Assembly: GCA_019426215.1 (NCBI GenBank)
Contig: CM033405.1
Span: 33,839,239 to 33,903,238, forward strand
Reading direction: 5' to 3'
Length of the DNA: 64,000 bases
Source of the DNA: Buddleja alternifolia
Taxonomy: Eukaryota > Streptophyta > Magnoliopsida > Lamiales > Scrophulariaceae
Position numbers and translations under genes: made by a program. The notes beneath the pieces were generated by a model. The model did no database searches. It was not told the DNA's origin and saw nothing but the letters and a program-made list of their open reading frames with translations. Positions 33,561-45,881 of the stretch are shown one piece after another. Every line of letters begins with the position of its first letter. Position 1 is the stretch's first letter.

Positions 33561-33986
33561 TATTTTTTAGTCCTACCAAATGCATATCAAAATGGTAATT
33601 TCATACTCAAAAAACGGTTAATGGGTCCCGCACTTACCGTTGGTCTTTCATTTTCTCTTTCACAAAAAAACTCTTCTCTTCTCTGGTTCTGATGAAAACA
33701 CACTTTTTTTTTTTCATTTGAAACTTTCACAAATCTTCAAATTGATCATCTCTTATGAACCCTAATTTCAAATCTTTTATCCCTTTTTTTCTTCCTGAAA
33801 ATCCATTCATTATTGCCAATTAATTTTCTCCGTCATTTTTCCAATTTGCAAATGATCCATTGAAACAGGAAACAGATGCTAAATCTTCGTCACATTATCA
33901 AATTTCCAAGATTTTATGCTGAGAATCGTAACATCTGAAGAATTTGATCGGAGGGGGAGATCGAGAGCAGCGATTTTCGTGTAACG

Positions 33987-35352
33987 ATGTCTAATTTGTA
34001 TGGCGGGGATTTTAATCAGAAGATCGATTACGTGTTTAAGATTGTGTTGATTGGGGATTCGGCGGTTGGGAAATCGCAATTGCTGGCTAGGTTTGCTCGT
34101 AACGAATTCAGTTTGGAATCGAAGGCGACGATTGGGGTTGAATTCCAGACGAAGACTCTTCTCATTGATAACAAGACTGTTAAGGCGCAGATTTGGGATA
34201 CTGCTGGTCAAGAAAGGTTTAATTTTTGCTGTTTTTCTTGAATCAATTGATCTTGTTCTTCTGAATTTTGGTTTTATGTTTTCGAATGTTGTTAGCTGTT
34301 GCTGCTGCGTATAGTTTTGTCGATTAGATGAATATCTTAGCTGAATGAAGAGCTAAATCATGATCAAATGTGTATTTTTTCATGAGGACTGAATCATTGT
34401 GTATCTAGCCAATGTGGTTTTGGCTCGGTTTTCGTTCATGTTTAGGTATTTGCCTACTTTGATATATTTTCGCATTCTCTCTAAACGTATGGTTTGATTT
34501 ATACTCACTTACGCATTTGTCTACTTTGATAGTATTTTTGAATTCTCTCTAAACGTATGGTTTAATTTAGAACTATTAATATCTTGATATGATGATTGAG
34601 CGTTCGATAAAAATATGAACGTATAATTGGCAGTGACAATTGAGCATGTTCTAGTGGTAGTGTGGTAGAGCTTGGAGAATATCTTCTTATTGGTCATTGA
34701 TAGTTGCTTTATATGTATATATGATTCTTAGGAGGCTTCGGGATATGGTGGGCTCCATGTAGCTCCCACGTAATCAACTGTTGTGATTGTATTGTGACCG
34801 AGAATCCCAGAAACCTCCTATAATGATATGTTATATACCGTGTATGCTTCAATTACGATGCCATTAGCTATAATGTTGTTGTGCCTTGTGTTCTTTATTC
34901 TTTCTAGGTATCGAGCAGTAACAAGTGCTTATTACCGAGGCGCAGTTGGTGCTATGCTGGTTTACGACATGACAAAACGCCAATCTTTTGACCACATGGC
35001 TAGGTGGCTCGAGGAACTTAGGGCCCACGCTGATAAGAACATCGTTATAATGCTCATTGGCAACAAGTGTGATTTGGGGACGCTTCGAGCAGTTCCAACC
35101 GAGGACGCTCAGGAGTTTGCTGAAAGAGAGAATTTATACTTCATGGAGACGTCAGCTTTGGAAGCAACAAATGTTGAGAGTGCGTTCATGACCATCCTAA
35201 CAGAAATATATAGGATTATAAGTAAGAAGTCTCTTGCTGCTGGTGATGGAGCTGATTATGGCAAATCGGCATCCTTGAAGGGTACTAGGATTATTGTTCC
35301 GGGTCGTGAGGGGGATGCCAATGCAAAGTCGGGTTGTTGTTTCTCGTCATGA
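33987..35352 (+). CDS. Rab GTPase of the RABA4 (Rab11-like) group, two exons
   Basis: Exons 33987-34216 and 34908-35352 join in phase for 224 residues. All G boxes are present: GDSAVGKS (23-30), the switch I threonine in ATIGVEF, DTAGQE (71-76), NKCD and ETSALE. The C-terminal GCCFSS supplies the double cysteine for geranylgeranylation. The N-terminus ([20 protein letters not shown]) and [18 protein letters not shown] identify the RABA4 subgroup, which in plants acts at the trans-Golgi/secretory endosome and in polarised growth. The single intron splits the codon after DTAGQE, the family's usual place. Start is the first ATG of the conserved N-terminus. Confidence 0.97.
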
Positions 35353-35739
35353 TTGTTTTCGCCCCACGACTACTTGAATTCTTTTGTTTTCGCGTCATTT
35401 GTTGATGTATACAGCTTTATTGTTTAGACAAATTGTGTTTGTGAATTAGATTGACCTTACATTTTAGATTGAAATGTGAATCAATGAGGGTGATTTTTTT
35501 TCATAATGTTGAGCATAGAAAACATGGTCTATTGCATTTTGTTTATTGAAGAAGTATCATGCTTTCTGCTCTTTGATTTGCTTGTATGTGTGATTGAGCT
35601 TTTTTGAATGTATTAGTGTTTCTTGTAGTTGAATTTGTCGTTTTTGGACCACGATGTTAGGGAAAGCGAAAATTCTAATAAGGGTTACGCCCATCTAAAC
35701 TTAAAAGTCATGTAGCATTATGCATATTACTAATGTTAC

Positions 35740-35878
35740 GGAAAATTCTAGCTCAGACCCGGTTTAGCCGCACCCTAGTGTATTTCACATGGAGATTGTA
35801 TTGCACTTGTCATATAATTGGTAAATTATTTTATAAAACACACAGGTATGATCGAGCCGGGAGCGGACTAGAATTTCC
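35740..35878. mobile_element. 139-bp TIR element in the Rab 3' flank
   Basis: Starts GGAAAATTCTAGCTCAGACCCGG and ends as the inverse of GGAAATTCTAGTCCGCTCCCGG. A diverged relative lies at 18543-18668. It is too short to code; it is a MITE of unassigned superfamily. Confidence 0.8.
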
Positions 35879-35879
35879 T

Positions 35880-38800
35880 CTAATTTTAGAGGCGAAATGC
35901 ATTATCATGATTCATAAATAAAATATATCACACTCTGGTATAGATCTAAGTCGAATTTGGACCCTACTCTCTCACATAATAGAAAGGAGTGGTATCAATC
36001 AACGAAAAAGAGAATTTATTAAGATATTACAATTCATTGCCTTTGATACACTATATGATATGAATATTATTAAGACGAGAATTTGGGTAATTCCGGATGG
36101 TTTCAAATTTTTTATTGATAAAATCTTGTCCATGTAACAAAATTTGTCATAGATACTTGAAATTAAGATGTGAAAATCTCGATAAAAAATACTTATATTT
36201 CATGAATATAACGCATTTATGTGCAGAATGTCAACATAAATAATACTATATGGTAAATAAGAGCAAATGTACTGACAAAAATAGAAAAAAAAAAAAGTCA
36301 GCATAACGTGATTTTCTTCGATTGTTTAAATCATATATAACAGATTTTTGGGAATACATTGTTATATCTATGAAAAATTAAGAAGGATGATATCACATAA
36401 AAGTTTACAATATATGAACTGGTACCATGCACTTTGACGGCAAAAGAGGCGATGCGGGAGACCATCCTTCTTGAACCAGCGCCAAGTGTTAGAACTTTAC
36501 AAAACTTTATCTACTGAAATTAAACTTTTACATTCCAAATAAATCAATAATAAATTCCTTATCAATCTTACATACTCAATTATACATCCCAAAACATAAC
36601 TCCCTCTAATAGCAACAAACCAAAGCTTCCTTTACTGCTCATTTCTCCCTTCGTATCTGACATTCTAAGCTTATCTGAAAAGAAGAAATAAGGAGGGGTG
36701 AGTCTGTATGACTCAGTGAGGTAGGTTAACGGGTTGCTTTACCATTATTATTGAAATGGACTCTACAGCGGAAGATTACAAAAAAAAAAAAAAAAAAAAA
36801 CAAGATTACACTTAATGAGCAAATCTTTGGAGAAAACAAACTACCAGAATGATGAACATCAATCACAATACATATAACAAAACCAGAATGAATAACTCAT
36901 ATACTTTAGATTCATGTCATATGATTGTATTCCGTCTCCCAATATTCCATACCAGCGGGAGATTTCACACCTTTTGAGATTTGCAGGTATGGGGGATTCT
37001 AGAGGTGGCTCCCGCTGTCGCGTAGCACTTTGCCCCGTATAGCACTTAGCTCCCTTCACTCTGTCTGATTTCCAAGTGTGGGGACCCCAAAGGCAGGGAC
37101 GGAGCCAGGAATTATACTGGGGGGGATGAGATTTTTGTGAGTTTTATTCCCCCGCGATACGGTACGTTATATGTATGCAAAAAATTTGAGGATTAGGTTT
37201 AGTAAGAACACTTTTGACATATTTTGTACTTTATACCTCTTTTGTTAATAGTGAAATTCTCTTATCCTTTCCCGTGGACGTAGGCAATTTCCGAACCATA
37301 TAAAAATAATATTTGATACATTTTTCATAATTAATTAAATAAAATATAGTTTTAAAACTAAAATAGAAAATGGTCTTAATATTAAATAAAAAAAATATAA
37401 AAAGCCTATGAAGTATGTTTGGAGGGGAAAGTTGAAGGAAAAAAATTTAAAGTCATAACTTATAAGTCAAATTTATTGGGTTGTGAATGATGGATATATA
37501 CAAAAGTGGAACTACAATTTAGCTTGATATTTGGATATATGGGCCGAAGTATATAGTTGTAGTCCTGAGTTTAAAAGTGGACTAGCTACTTTACAAATTA
37601 CCATATCTATGGGTTATTCTTTAGTTTATTAGGGATGTAAATTAAGTTTGCAATTTTTGAGAGGAAGCAAAATCAAATTTTTCAAATTTTTTACATGTGC
37701 AAATTGGATAAATAGAAATTGAAGGGGGCTAGTGGGTCCCTCCATCCCTGCCTAGAGGTGGCTCCTACGGGACTAAGAGTTGTTTAGCACTTTGCGCCGA
37801 AGCCCCAAGAGGTGGCTCCCACGTGCGTAGCACTTTACCCCGCATAGTACTTAGCTCCCTTCACTCTGTCTTTAAGAGTCAAAACTTTACTCAATCACTA
37901 TCAAAAGTCTCATTATTAAGATCATTATCTTCATCTTCGGCTCTCAATTCCAAATCTTCTATTTCATTAACACCATGGGTTTGCAAATCCTCAAATTCAT
38001 TGACACGCTCTCCTTCGGTTAAGACCATGAGTTGGAAGAATCAAAAGTGAAGAGCTTTCTGCCCTGTAGTGCCGTGAGAGAGATCCGTGCCTTGAGGGAG
38101 AAGAAGAGTCGTGACTTTCTGTTGTTGGCTTGTTGCTTTGTGTCATAGGTTTTTTTTTTAAAGTTTGACTTTGAATAAGTGGACCTTTGGTTTTTATTTA
38201 AGGAATAGAATACTTAAATGTTTAAGTAGGCCTAAAAGGGTGGGTATTGGATTGGGAATTGGAAAAAAATTCAATTTAGAGCTAAATTTATATTGTATGA
38301 ATTTGGATCGATTTGGGCGTACGCCTCGGCCTTGGGCCCTTTTTCCGCCCCGGGCGTACTCCCCGATTGACTGGGCGTACGCCCACGAGGGGTTACGCCC
38401 CCCTTGGACTGCCCCGGGCATTTTTGGAACGCCTCGCCGTGGAGGCGCGGCCCAACACTGCTTTTTTAAACATTGCCTCACAGTTACAACTCAACGTTGT
38501 CGCATTGTGTCCCGTCTCAACCACAGTCTATCTTGTTGTCCAAATACACTGTCATATTCTTAATTTATAATACTTTATAATCCAACCAAATACAACAAGT
38601 CATACTACAAATATAGTAGAACCTAGACATATAGGCAATTTGGATCAAACAAATCTCAAGTAAGCCATATTCAGGCGCAGCTTCACAACAAAAATTGTCA
38701 TGAATTCCTTGAGTAAGATTTTGCTCTCAAACTTTTTAGTAACAAGTTAATCACATTTGAAGAATATGGCATAAAAATCCCAAATTTAATTGACATTTTT

Positions 38801-40500
38801 AACTGGGTGATTTACTCACCAAACCGTGGCTGCACCTGGCATATTTTCAAGAAAGACACTTATGCTTCAAATAATTGTATAAAATCCCCTGTTTCTTAAA
38901 TAATTTCCAAACTTATAAAGAACACTCTCAACGCATATATACGTTTACTGTAAATTTTTTGGAGCTAAATAAAATATATAAGTATGTAAAATAAGCTTAA
39001 AACAATTTCATTCAAACAATTTTAGAAAATTCAAAACAACTTCAATTGTTCCCAAATTTTGCAAGTAGACTCTAGACACAATAGTAGATCTTCATAAAAT
39101 ATAATATAAGGAAAATCTCTCATTTGATCACATTAACATAGACCTAAAAGCATGAGCAGAAACTGTAATTGTGTAACACCTAAACGCATTACTTGTATAT
39201 AAGAATCTAACTACCAACGCAATAAATCAATGATATCTAATATTAATAGCTCACTATTGGTGTGTTAAATTGTTACCTATTGTTGATATAGGTGAATGAA
39301 TCAAGTTCCAATCCAATGCTAGCCAAAACTCTCCTAGTAGCAGATTTTGACTCTGTGCAGATGCGTCTAGGTGAGATGCACTTTGTGAGCAACTCCAAAC
39401 TTCTGGGTAGAAACTAAAACTATCACGATGTTCCTATAGCTCTTAGGAAGAGATGAAGACCGATAAAACTCAATTTGGATGTCATTTGACCCTTCAAATA
39501 TGCAAACTCCCAACACTGCAAAGACTGCAATTTTCCTTTTCCTTTAAGGTTGAAAGAGGTGTCTTGTGAAGGTTTGTTTCGGTTTTTCAGGGGATGAATC
39601 ATTATAATCCTGAGGTTAAGAGGTGGAGAGGTCTCCATATCAAATTAAATAGGTGAGGTGTTGGCACATGAAGGCATGAAGGGGTTTGGGTGTAAAGACA
39701 ACATAAAGAGGTGGTGAGATGATGTGGTTTGACTAGATCATTCTTTTCTCTTATCTTGTATGGATTCGTTTGGTAGGCTGGAAAAGGGAAGAAATACTAA
39801 TTTATCTTCCATTTTCTCTTGTTTGGTACTAAAGTCGAAAGCCCAAGACAATTTCAAGGCCCACATATATATCTCCAATATTGAAGATAAATAATCTCCC
39901 AGGGGCGGGGGGGCGATTATTTTATCTTCAAGTTGGGCCATTAATGCATGAAATGTAAAAGTCCCTTGTGACCTTATTATGATATTTATTTAGACCATTT
40001 TTCCCTCCATTTTACAATGAATTACATCATTCATTTAATATATGCATTTAAGATTTTAGACATAATGGGATTTGCAAATCTCTCACTTGCTCACACCATT
40101 AATTCGGCTATGAAGAATTAAAGATGGGAGTCCATTTTTTCCTTCTATAAAACTATGCCCCTTCATTAACAGGTACAAGCCCAACATTGCCCATTGTCAA
40201 AGAAATTAAGTTGAGCATTTTTTTCCTTTTTTTTTGTTCATTTTACGGCCTGCTATAGATTTAAAAATATTTGGTATCACTAATTTGTGCTTCGTACTTA
40301 TAGGTATTATTGGGTTCTTCAATTCATACAAGTAGGAGGATATAAATTGAGGTAATTTATGAGTAATATCTCAAACGAATTTTCTCGTATTAACATACTA
40401 GGGTTTAGCAAAGAGGTGAAATAAGCTGGGATTGTGTCAAAATAAATGGGTTCCAGCTCATTTAATAATTAATGGTTTGCTTGAATTAAAGTGACAGTGT
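35880..40500. mobile_element. Old LTR-retrotransposon debris, no gene
   Basis: Several stretches look like gypsy-type LTR pieces: at 36680-36780 (ggtgagtctgtatgactcagtgaggtagg), the triplicated aggtggctcc...gtagcactttgccc unit near 36996, 37754 and 37809, and the stretch near 38800 (ggtgatttactcacc). A GC-rich block at 38310-38460 (gggcgtacgcc runs) also seems transposon-derived. An A20 run lies at 36780-36801. A TATA-like box (tataaaacta, near 40147) may belong to another LTR. No open frame here has a recognisable protein and boundaries cannot be fixed. Confidence 0.45.
37092..37752. mobile_element. 661-bp TIR element inside LTR debris
   Basis: Ends are GGCAGGGACGGAGCC (37092) and the inverse of GGCAGGGATGGAGGG (37752), a 13-bp near-perfect TIR. 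The interior is AT-rich without a transposase. It interrupts the LTR-like sequence: similar aggtggctcc units lie on both sides. The superfamily is uncertain; no clear target duplication is visible. Confidence 0.65.
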
Positions 40501-40662
40501 CTATAAATGTTGAATTTGGTGTACCAAGCAGTCGAATTTTTTTTCTTTCCAGTGAATGAAATTCATCAACAAATAATTATGGATTTATATTATTTTTTTA
40601 CAACTCAATCTTGTATTTATATTCTTGATTTTATATATGCGGTTACAGTTATTCGTACAAAA

Positions 40663-42103
40663 ATGGATGTTTCTACCGAGCATCAAGAGCTTTTCGTGGT
40701 ATTGCGAGAGATCATTTCCAACATTAAGTTCATTTTAATGGCTTTTTATAGTGAGCATCGAGCCCGTAATCGACTTTGTGATCATGCACAAACGTCGACT
40801 TCACCGGCCTATACGATTAAAACAAAAATTTGTAAACAAATAGAGCACTTGCACGATTTAATCTTAGTTACTGATGAAACTTGCGTTAAGAACCTTAGAA
40901 TGTCTAGGAATGCTTTTGGTTGGTTATGTTTCCTACTCGAAAATGTGGTCGGACTGTCGAGCAATAAGAATGTCAAGTGAGTGAGCAAGTGGCAATTTTC
41001 TTGTCTATCTTAGCACATCATAAAAAAAAATTATGTAGTCAAACATGACTTTAAAAGATCAGGGTACACAATCAGTGCACATTTCAACAATGTACTAACC
41101 GCATTGCTTAAGTTGCATACATTATTTCTTGTAAAACCAGCACCTATTGAAGATGACTTCACTAATGAGAGGTGGAAGTGGTTTAAGGTAAAAGTTTTTA
41201 TTTCTTCATTATAATATAAATTATAGTCTTCATATATCGTCTACTAAAATTAATTAATTATTTTTATTCTAAGAGGTCTTTAATAATTTATTTAATTTTG
41301 AATTTTTCACTTCATAGGGTTGTTTAGGTGCTTTAGATGGAAATTACATTCCTTTGCGAGTTGCTCAAAAAGATAAGGGTCGTTATAGAAACAGAAAGGG
41401 TGACATATCTACAAATGTCCTTGCTGTTTGTGATACAAACATGAATTATATATATATGCTATGTGGTTGGGAGGGTTTGGTTGCTGACAGCAGAGTCTTA
41501 AAGAATGCCATCACTAGAGAAAACGGTTTTAGAATTCCCGAGGGTATTTATATCATCCTTTTATTTGCTTAAGACACAGTAACTTCACTTACATAAATAT
41601 AACCCATTTGTAGTCCCATACATAATATGATCATTCATTTTTGAACAGGAAACTATTATCTTTGTGACTCGGGGTATACGAATGGGGAAGGTTTTCTAGC
41701 ACCTTACCGGGGTGTTAGGTACCATATTTAAGAATGGAATTCACAAAGAACACCCCCTCAAAATGTGCATGAGTTATTCAATAAAGTCTATGCTAGGGCA
41801 CACAATGTAATAGAAATATCATTTGCCTTATTGAAAGGGAGATGGGCTATATTGTGGAGTAATTCTTTTTACCCCGTGAAAGTCCAAAATCGAATTATTA
41901 TGGCTTGTGGATTACTACATAATTACATCCGTACAGAGATGCCATATGACCCTTTAGAGGCGGAAATTCCCGAGGTAGACGATCAAATATCTGATGACCA
42001 TGATATTGGATATATTGATCAAGTTGAGCCGACTAAACAGTGGACTACTTGGAGTGAAAATTTGGCAACCAATATGTTTGATGAGTGGAGAGGCAATCGT
42101 TAG
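40663..42103 (+). pseudogene. PIF/Harbinger transposase, decayed
   Basis: The protein order is that of a plant Harbinger DDE transposase. An N-terminal helical region (40663-40980) ends with a frame change at about 40975. A second frame change follows at the A9 run near 41020. Then come the core GCLGALDGNYIPLRVAQ (first D), AVCDTNMNYIYMLCGWEG, ADSRVLKNAI (second D) and, after introns (about 41190-41318 and 41544-41648), NYYLCDSGYTNGEGFL. A TAA near 41729 interrupts the next block; then EISFALLKGRWAIL (E) and the C-terminus to 42103 follow. Two frameshifts and a stop make it non-functional, although the catalytic residues are still readable. Confidence 0.88.
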
Positions 42104-42379
42104 ACATACTTGTTTTTCGTGAATGATAATTGGGAGGATATTGTAGTGTTTTGTGAGAACATACACTTGGTCAGAACATAAATGATTGTTCAAAATTGTA
42201 GCGTAATTAGCAACTGTGCGAATTAGCTTTGAAACTTGCATGGAATTCATTTTGAAATTTAGCCATAATTTTGCACTTAGATTCCAAATTATAGCATATT
42301 TACCAATCATTGTGAACTTGGTAAGGGTAATATAATGTTGTTGTTGTATATATAGTTTTATCAATCTTGGATATACAGG

Positions 42380-43476
42380 ATGAATAGGATGAGAGGTGGA
42401 GTCACGAATGAGTCTACCACTAATACTTGTAGACGATGTTGGACTCAGGAAGAAGAAAAGGTTTTGGCAAACGCGATGAGGGATCTGGTCGTGAAAGGAT
42501 ACAAAGCTGATAACGGCTTCAAAAATGGATATCAAAATCTCCTTGAACAACCAATGATGCAAGCATTTCCCGGCACAACAATAAGGGTTGAACCACACAT
42601 CAATTCACGGATCACTGTGTGGAGGAAAAATTATGGATCCATCTCAACTATGCTCTCGAGGAGTGGATTCGGTTTCAACAACACCACTAATATGATCACC
42701 ATGAATAGTCAAGAAGTATGGGATAACTACATCAAGGTAATGTTGTATATGTTGTAATTATTGGAGTTGGCAGATTTCTAATGTTGCACTAAATTCTATG
42801 ACTCATAACTAGTAATTATATGTTTTAGAACTTATTTGACTGATTACATGTTGTCTTTCATATATTCTATACAAATAGTAATGCTCGTACGATGCGGTTT
42901 AAATCATGGCCATTGTACGATGATTGGGTAGAGATCTTTGGAAAGGATAGGGCTACCGGGAAAGATGTAGAGGGCTTTGCTGATGTTGTTCAACAACTGT
43001 TAAACAACAATGTTAATAACGAACAAGGAAAAGAGAATGAAGAGGGTGGGGACTATGTACCAGTTTTCAATAATTCACAATTTGATGAAGTTGAAAGCAT
43101 GTCAGTTTCATATGCTAACACTAGCGATAGTAGCAAAAGCCAGAAGAGGAAGAGGAAGAGGAAAGTTGTTGACGAAAATGATGATTGTTTCATCAACTTG
43201 ATGAGTAAATTCTACGACAAGACTGATGATAAGTTGGGCGACATTTGTAAACGTATTAGATTTGAACATTATGCTTCATTGTCTAGGAAAATGGTGTTTG
43301 AAGCAATTGGAGAGGTTACTTCACTTGACATGGAAGAGATGATACTTGTATCCCATCTTATTGTCAATAATATGAAGAACATGGATCTTTTTTTCAGTCT
43401 CCCGAACAATGGAAGAAAAACTATGGTGAAAATGATTTTGAAAGGAAAGTTTCCTAGAATGGACACGATTGGTTAA
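42380..43476 (+). CDS. Myb/SANT-like DNA-binding protein (PIF/Harbinger ORF1)
   Basis: Exon 1 (42380-42736) encodes CRRCWTQEEEKVLANAMRDL and continues to EVWDNYIK before a GTAATG donor, the Myb/SANT-like fold of Harbinger ORF1 proteins. A second frame runs from about 42886 (NARTMRFKSWPLYDDWVEIFGKDRATG) to a stop at 43476; it has a KRKRKRK nuclear signal and a helical C-terminal region. The junction sequence (caaatagTAATGCT) does not give a clean acceptor in phase, so the exact start of exon 2 is uncertain. No internal stop is seen in either part. Such proteins bind the transposon ends and partner the transposase. Coordinates give the outer limits. Confidence 0.8.
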
Positions 43477-43479
43477 ACA

Positions 43480-44250
43480 AACTTGCAAATTGTGACATTT
43501 TGAAAGATTTCTATGCTACATTATTGTTTTTATAATATAATGCTTGTTCCTACTAAGCTTTAGTACTTGCAGGTTTGCTCTGGAAGTTCCTATTGAAGTA
43601 TAATTTAGGAAGTAGTTTAAGGGTTATCTCCCCTTTTTGGTTGAGGGAGTTGTTAGTGCAAGATTTTATATGTTGGGATTAACTATCTAAATTGTTAAAT
43701 GGGATAATTTAGTTTTTATTTGGTATTGTGAATTTTCAGTTTGCTTATTCCATTTTATATTTGTGTTGTTTTCTATGAATTAAAGTGAACTACTCTTCCA
43801 CCGAGTACTAGGCATGTATGAGAAAGTTCTGACATGTGGGTACAATGGAAGGGTTCATTGTGATGACATAATATTAGCATGTAAATATTATTTCTAAACC
43901 AAACATTCATAAAACAAAAAATATTACAAACATTTAAACCAATTAAGAGAGAGGGATAAAACACCTTAAACAAATTTAGAAATAATAAATTTGAATCCTT
44001 AACCAATTGACATTTGGAAATTGTCAATGATAGATTTTAATCCTTAAACAACAATAAGCAGTGCAAGCAAATACAAAAGAATGTTCGTAACACTAGTCAG
44101 TAGTCACACATTCACACATGAATTTGAAAGATAGAATATTATACAACTTTGTCACATTAAGTACACAAATAAAAATACATGTTGAAAATAGTCCCTGGCC
44201 TTTTTTTAAAGGCCTAAATAAGACAAACATATTGTGGCAAACATAAATAT
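43480..44250. other. Spacer between the convergent SANT genes, no gene
   Basis: AT-rich, with no recognisable open frame. The right terminus of the Harbinger element should lie here or beyond, but I could not recognise a terminal inverted repeat. Confidence 0.5.
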
Positions 44251-44251
44251 T

Positions 44252-44795
44252 TTAGAAAATAAACCCTGGTTCATTCATGTCATTGAAGATGATTTGCAGT
44301 TCGTTCCACTTGGGATCACCTTCGGTCATATAAGCGTAAGCAAAGGAACACTCCTACACCAGAGCAGATCGATTGTTAAAATAAGGTATACAGAAATTAA
44401 ACATAAAAAATTGTGTATGTATGATATGTCAAAAATTGTATAATTTACCTTACATATGTGATCCCATACAAATGGATAGCCCACAATCGTATTTGTGTAG
44501 GCATCGTATAAAACACCGGTCATGTTCACGAGCCAATCAAAAACACGATGACATTTTTGCACTTTTTTGACATGTCTCTTGACATCCAAAGAACTGAAAT
44601 CTCTTTCGAACTTGACATTGATGATCCACCTCAACACTTCAAGTGTTCAAGTGTTTGATTATTATTGGCACCAACTCGGAAGTTACCCAGCATGACTTCC
44701 TCTCTTAATAGATCAATGAACTTGTTGTCAACCTCCGCAGTCCAAAGTGCATCATACAAAAAGGAGGTTTGATTCCATACCATATTGGGAGGCAT
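44252..44795 (-). pseudogene. Second Myb/SANT-like gene with an 8-bp frameshifting duplication
   Basis: Minus strand, two exons: 44795-44449 (donor GTAAAT) and 44353-44252 (acceptor GTAG, stop TAA). The frame opens MPPNMVWNQTSFLYDALWTAEVDNKFIDLLREEV, the SANT-like first helices, and breaks at 44638-44653, where TTCAAGTG is present twice in tandem. Beyond the break another frame continues LRWIINVKFERDF...KCHRVFDWLVNMTGVLYDAYTN, ending in PKWNELQIIFND in exon 2. With a single copy of the 8-bp unit the two halves are in one frame, so this single lesion breaks the gene. It lies convergent with the Harbinger ORF1 gene and downstream of the GRF gene. Confidence 0.75.
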
Positions 44796-45072
44796 TTTTG
44801 TGTTTGCTGAGAAGGTTAAAGTTAGGAATTGAAGATGGTGCTTTGCAGAATGTAACAGGAGGTATTTATAAAATGATTGTAGGTGTTATTACATTGTAGA
44901 AAGTAAATGCTTATTTTAATGTATAGTTGTGACATTTAATGGAAAAAGTCCCATCAAATGTCAAATAACTAAATATGCACTAATAAATCCACATATCAGT
45001 AAAGTGTGTAAACACATTGGGTAGTTTAAAACATTTATTGATATGTAGAAGAATATTCAGCGGTCATTATGA

Positions 45073-45179
45073 GATATATATATATATATATATATATACT
45101 TCCATAATTTAATACACACACACACACATATATACAACAATATTTATATATAGAGAGAGAGGTACCATATTTATATATT

Positions 45180-45217
<38 letters not shown>
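45073..45217. repeat. AT/CA and AT/TG microsatellites in inverted arrangement
   Basis: A TA run (45074-45098), an AC/AT run (about 45113-45134), a GA run near 45154-45161, and an AT/GT run (45181-45217). The CA-then-TA block and the later TA-then-TG block are reverse complements, separated by about 50 bp, so a long hairpin can form. Confidence 0.85.
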
Positions 45218-45219
45218 GA

Positions 45220-45881
45220 TTTATAAAATCTAAAGATGGGAGTGTGCATCAACTCACTAAGAATTGTTAAAATTATATCATTGAACAATTTTTAATTAGG
45301 CCTATTTTTAGTGCCTCACTAAAAAATTGTTTTTTTGGCCATGTGTTTAGATGTAAAATCATATTTAAGAAAGATATTTATTTTGTCCAGCTATTAATGT
45401 GATAGTGTTTCTTGTTTAACTATTAGGAAATTGGTGCAAGTTTATACTTCAATGGATGAAAGTGATAGTGAATTGTAAAACATGGAATTATTTTGAAAAG
45501 TTTTGCTGCGATCCTTGATACAACATTCAACTCAACAATGAGGGTTGAATCATATATTTCTGTCAATTCAAAGAAATCACATATCACAAAAATTAACCAA
45601 TAATTTTGGTTACAAAAAATTCTAGCTTATACAGCTCAAACAGTTTTAATGAACATACGCATATTACAAAGACTACAATGTTATAGATTATAGTACATAA
45701 ACCAATACTGGCTCAGTTAAATATTGACCTTAACTTATATCCATATAATTGTACTCTATTAAAGCAACATGTTACATCTTAACTAAAATAAATGCATCAG
45801 TATGCAGTGAAAGCAAAATACAATTTCCTTAAGCTAGGCAACAATACCAACTCCTTCAAAATAGACATCATACTTTCATAA
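45220..45881. other. Intergenic, no gene
   Basis: AT-rich DNA with no recognisable open frame or repeat; it probably includes the 3' flank of the GRF gene. Confidence 0.5.

Noticed and set aside
38165..38563. GC-rich open frames on both strands
   Set aside because: The composition comes from gggcgtacgcc repeats of transposon origin; both strands are open at once, and no protein signature is seen.
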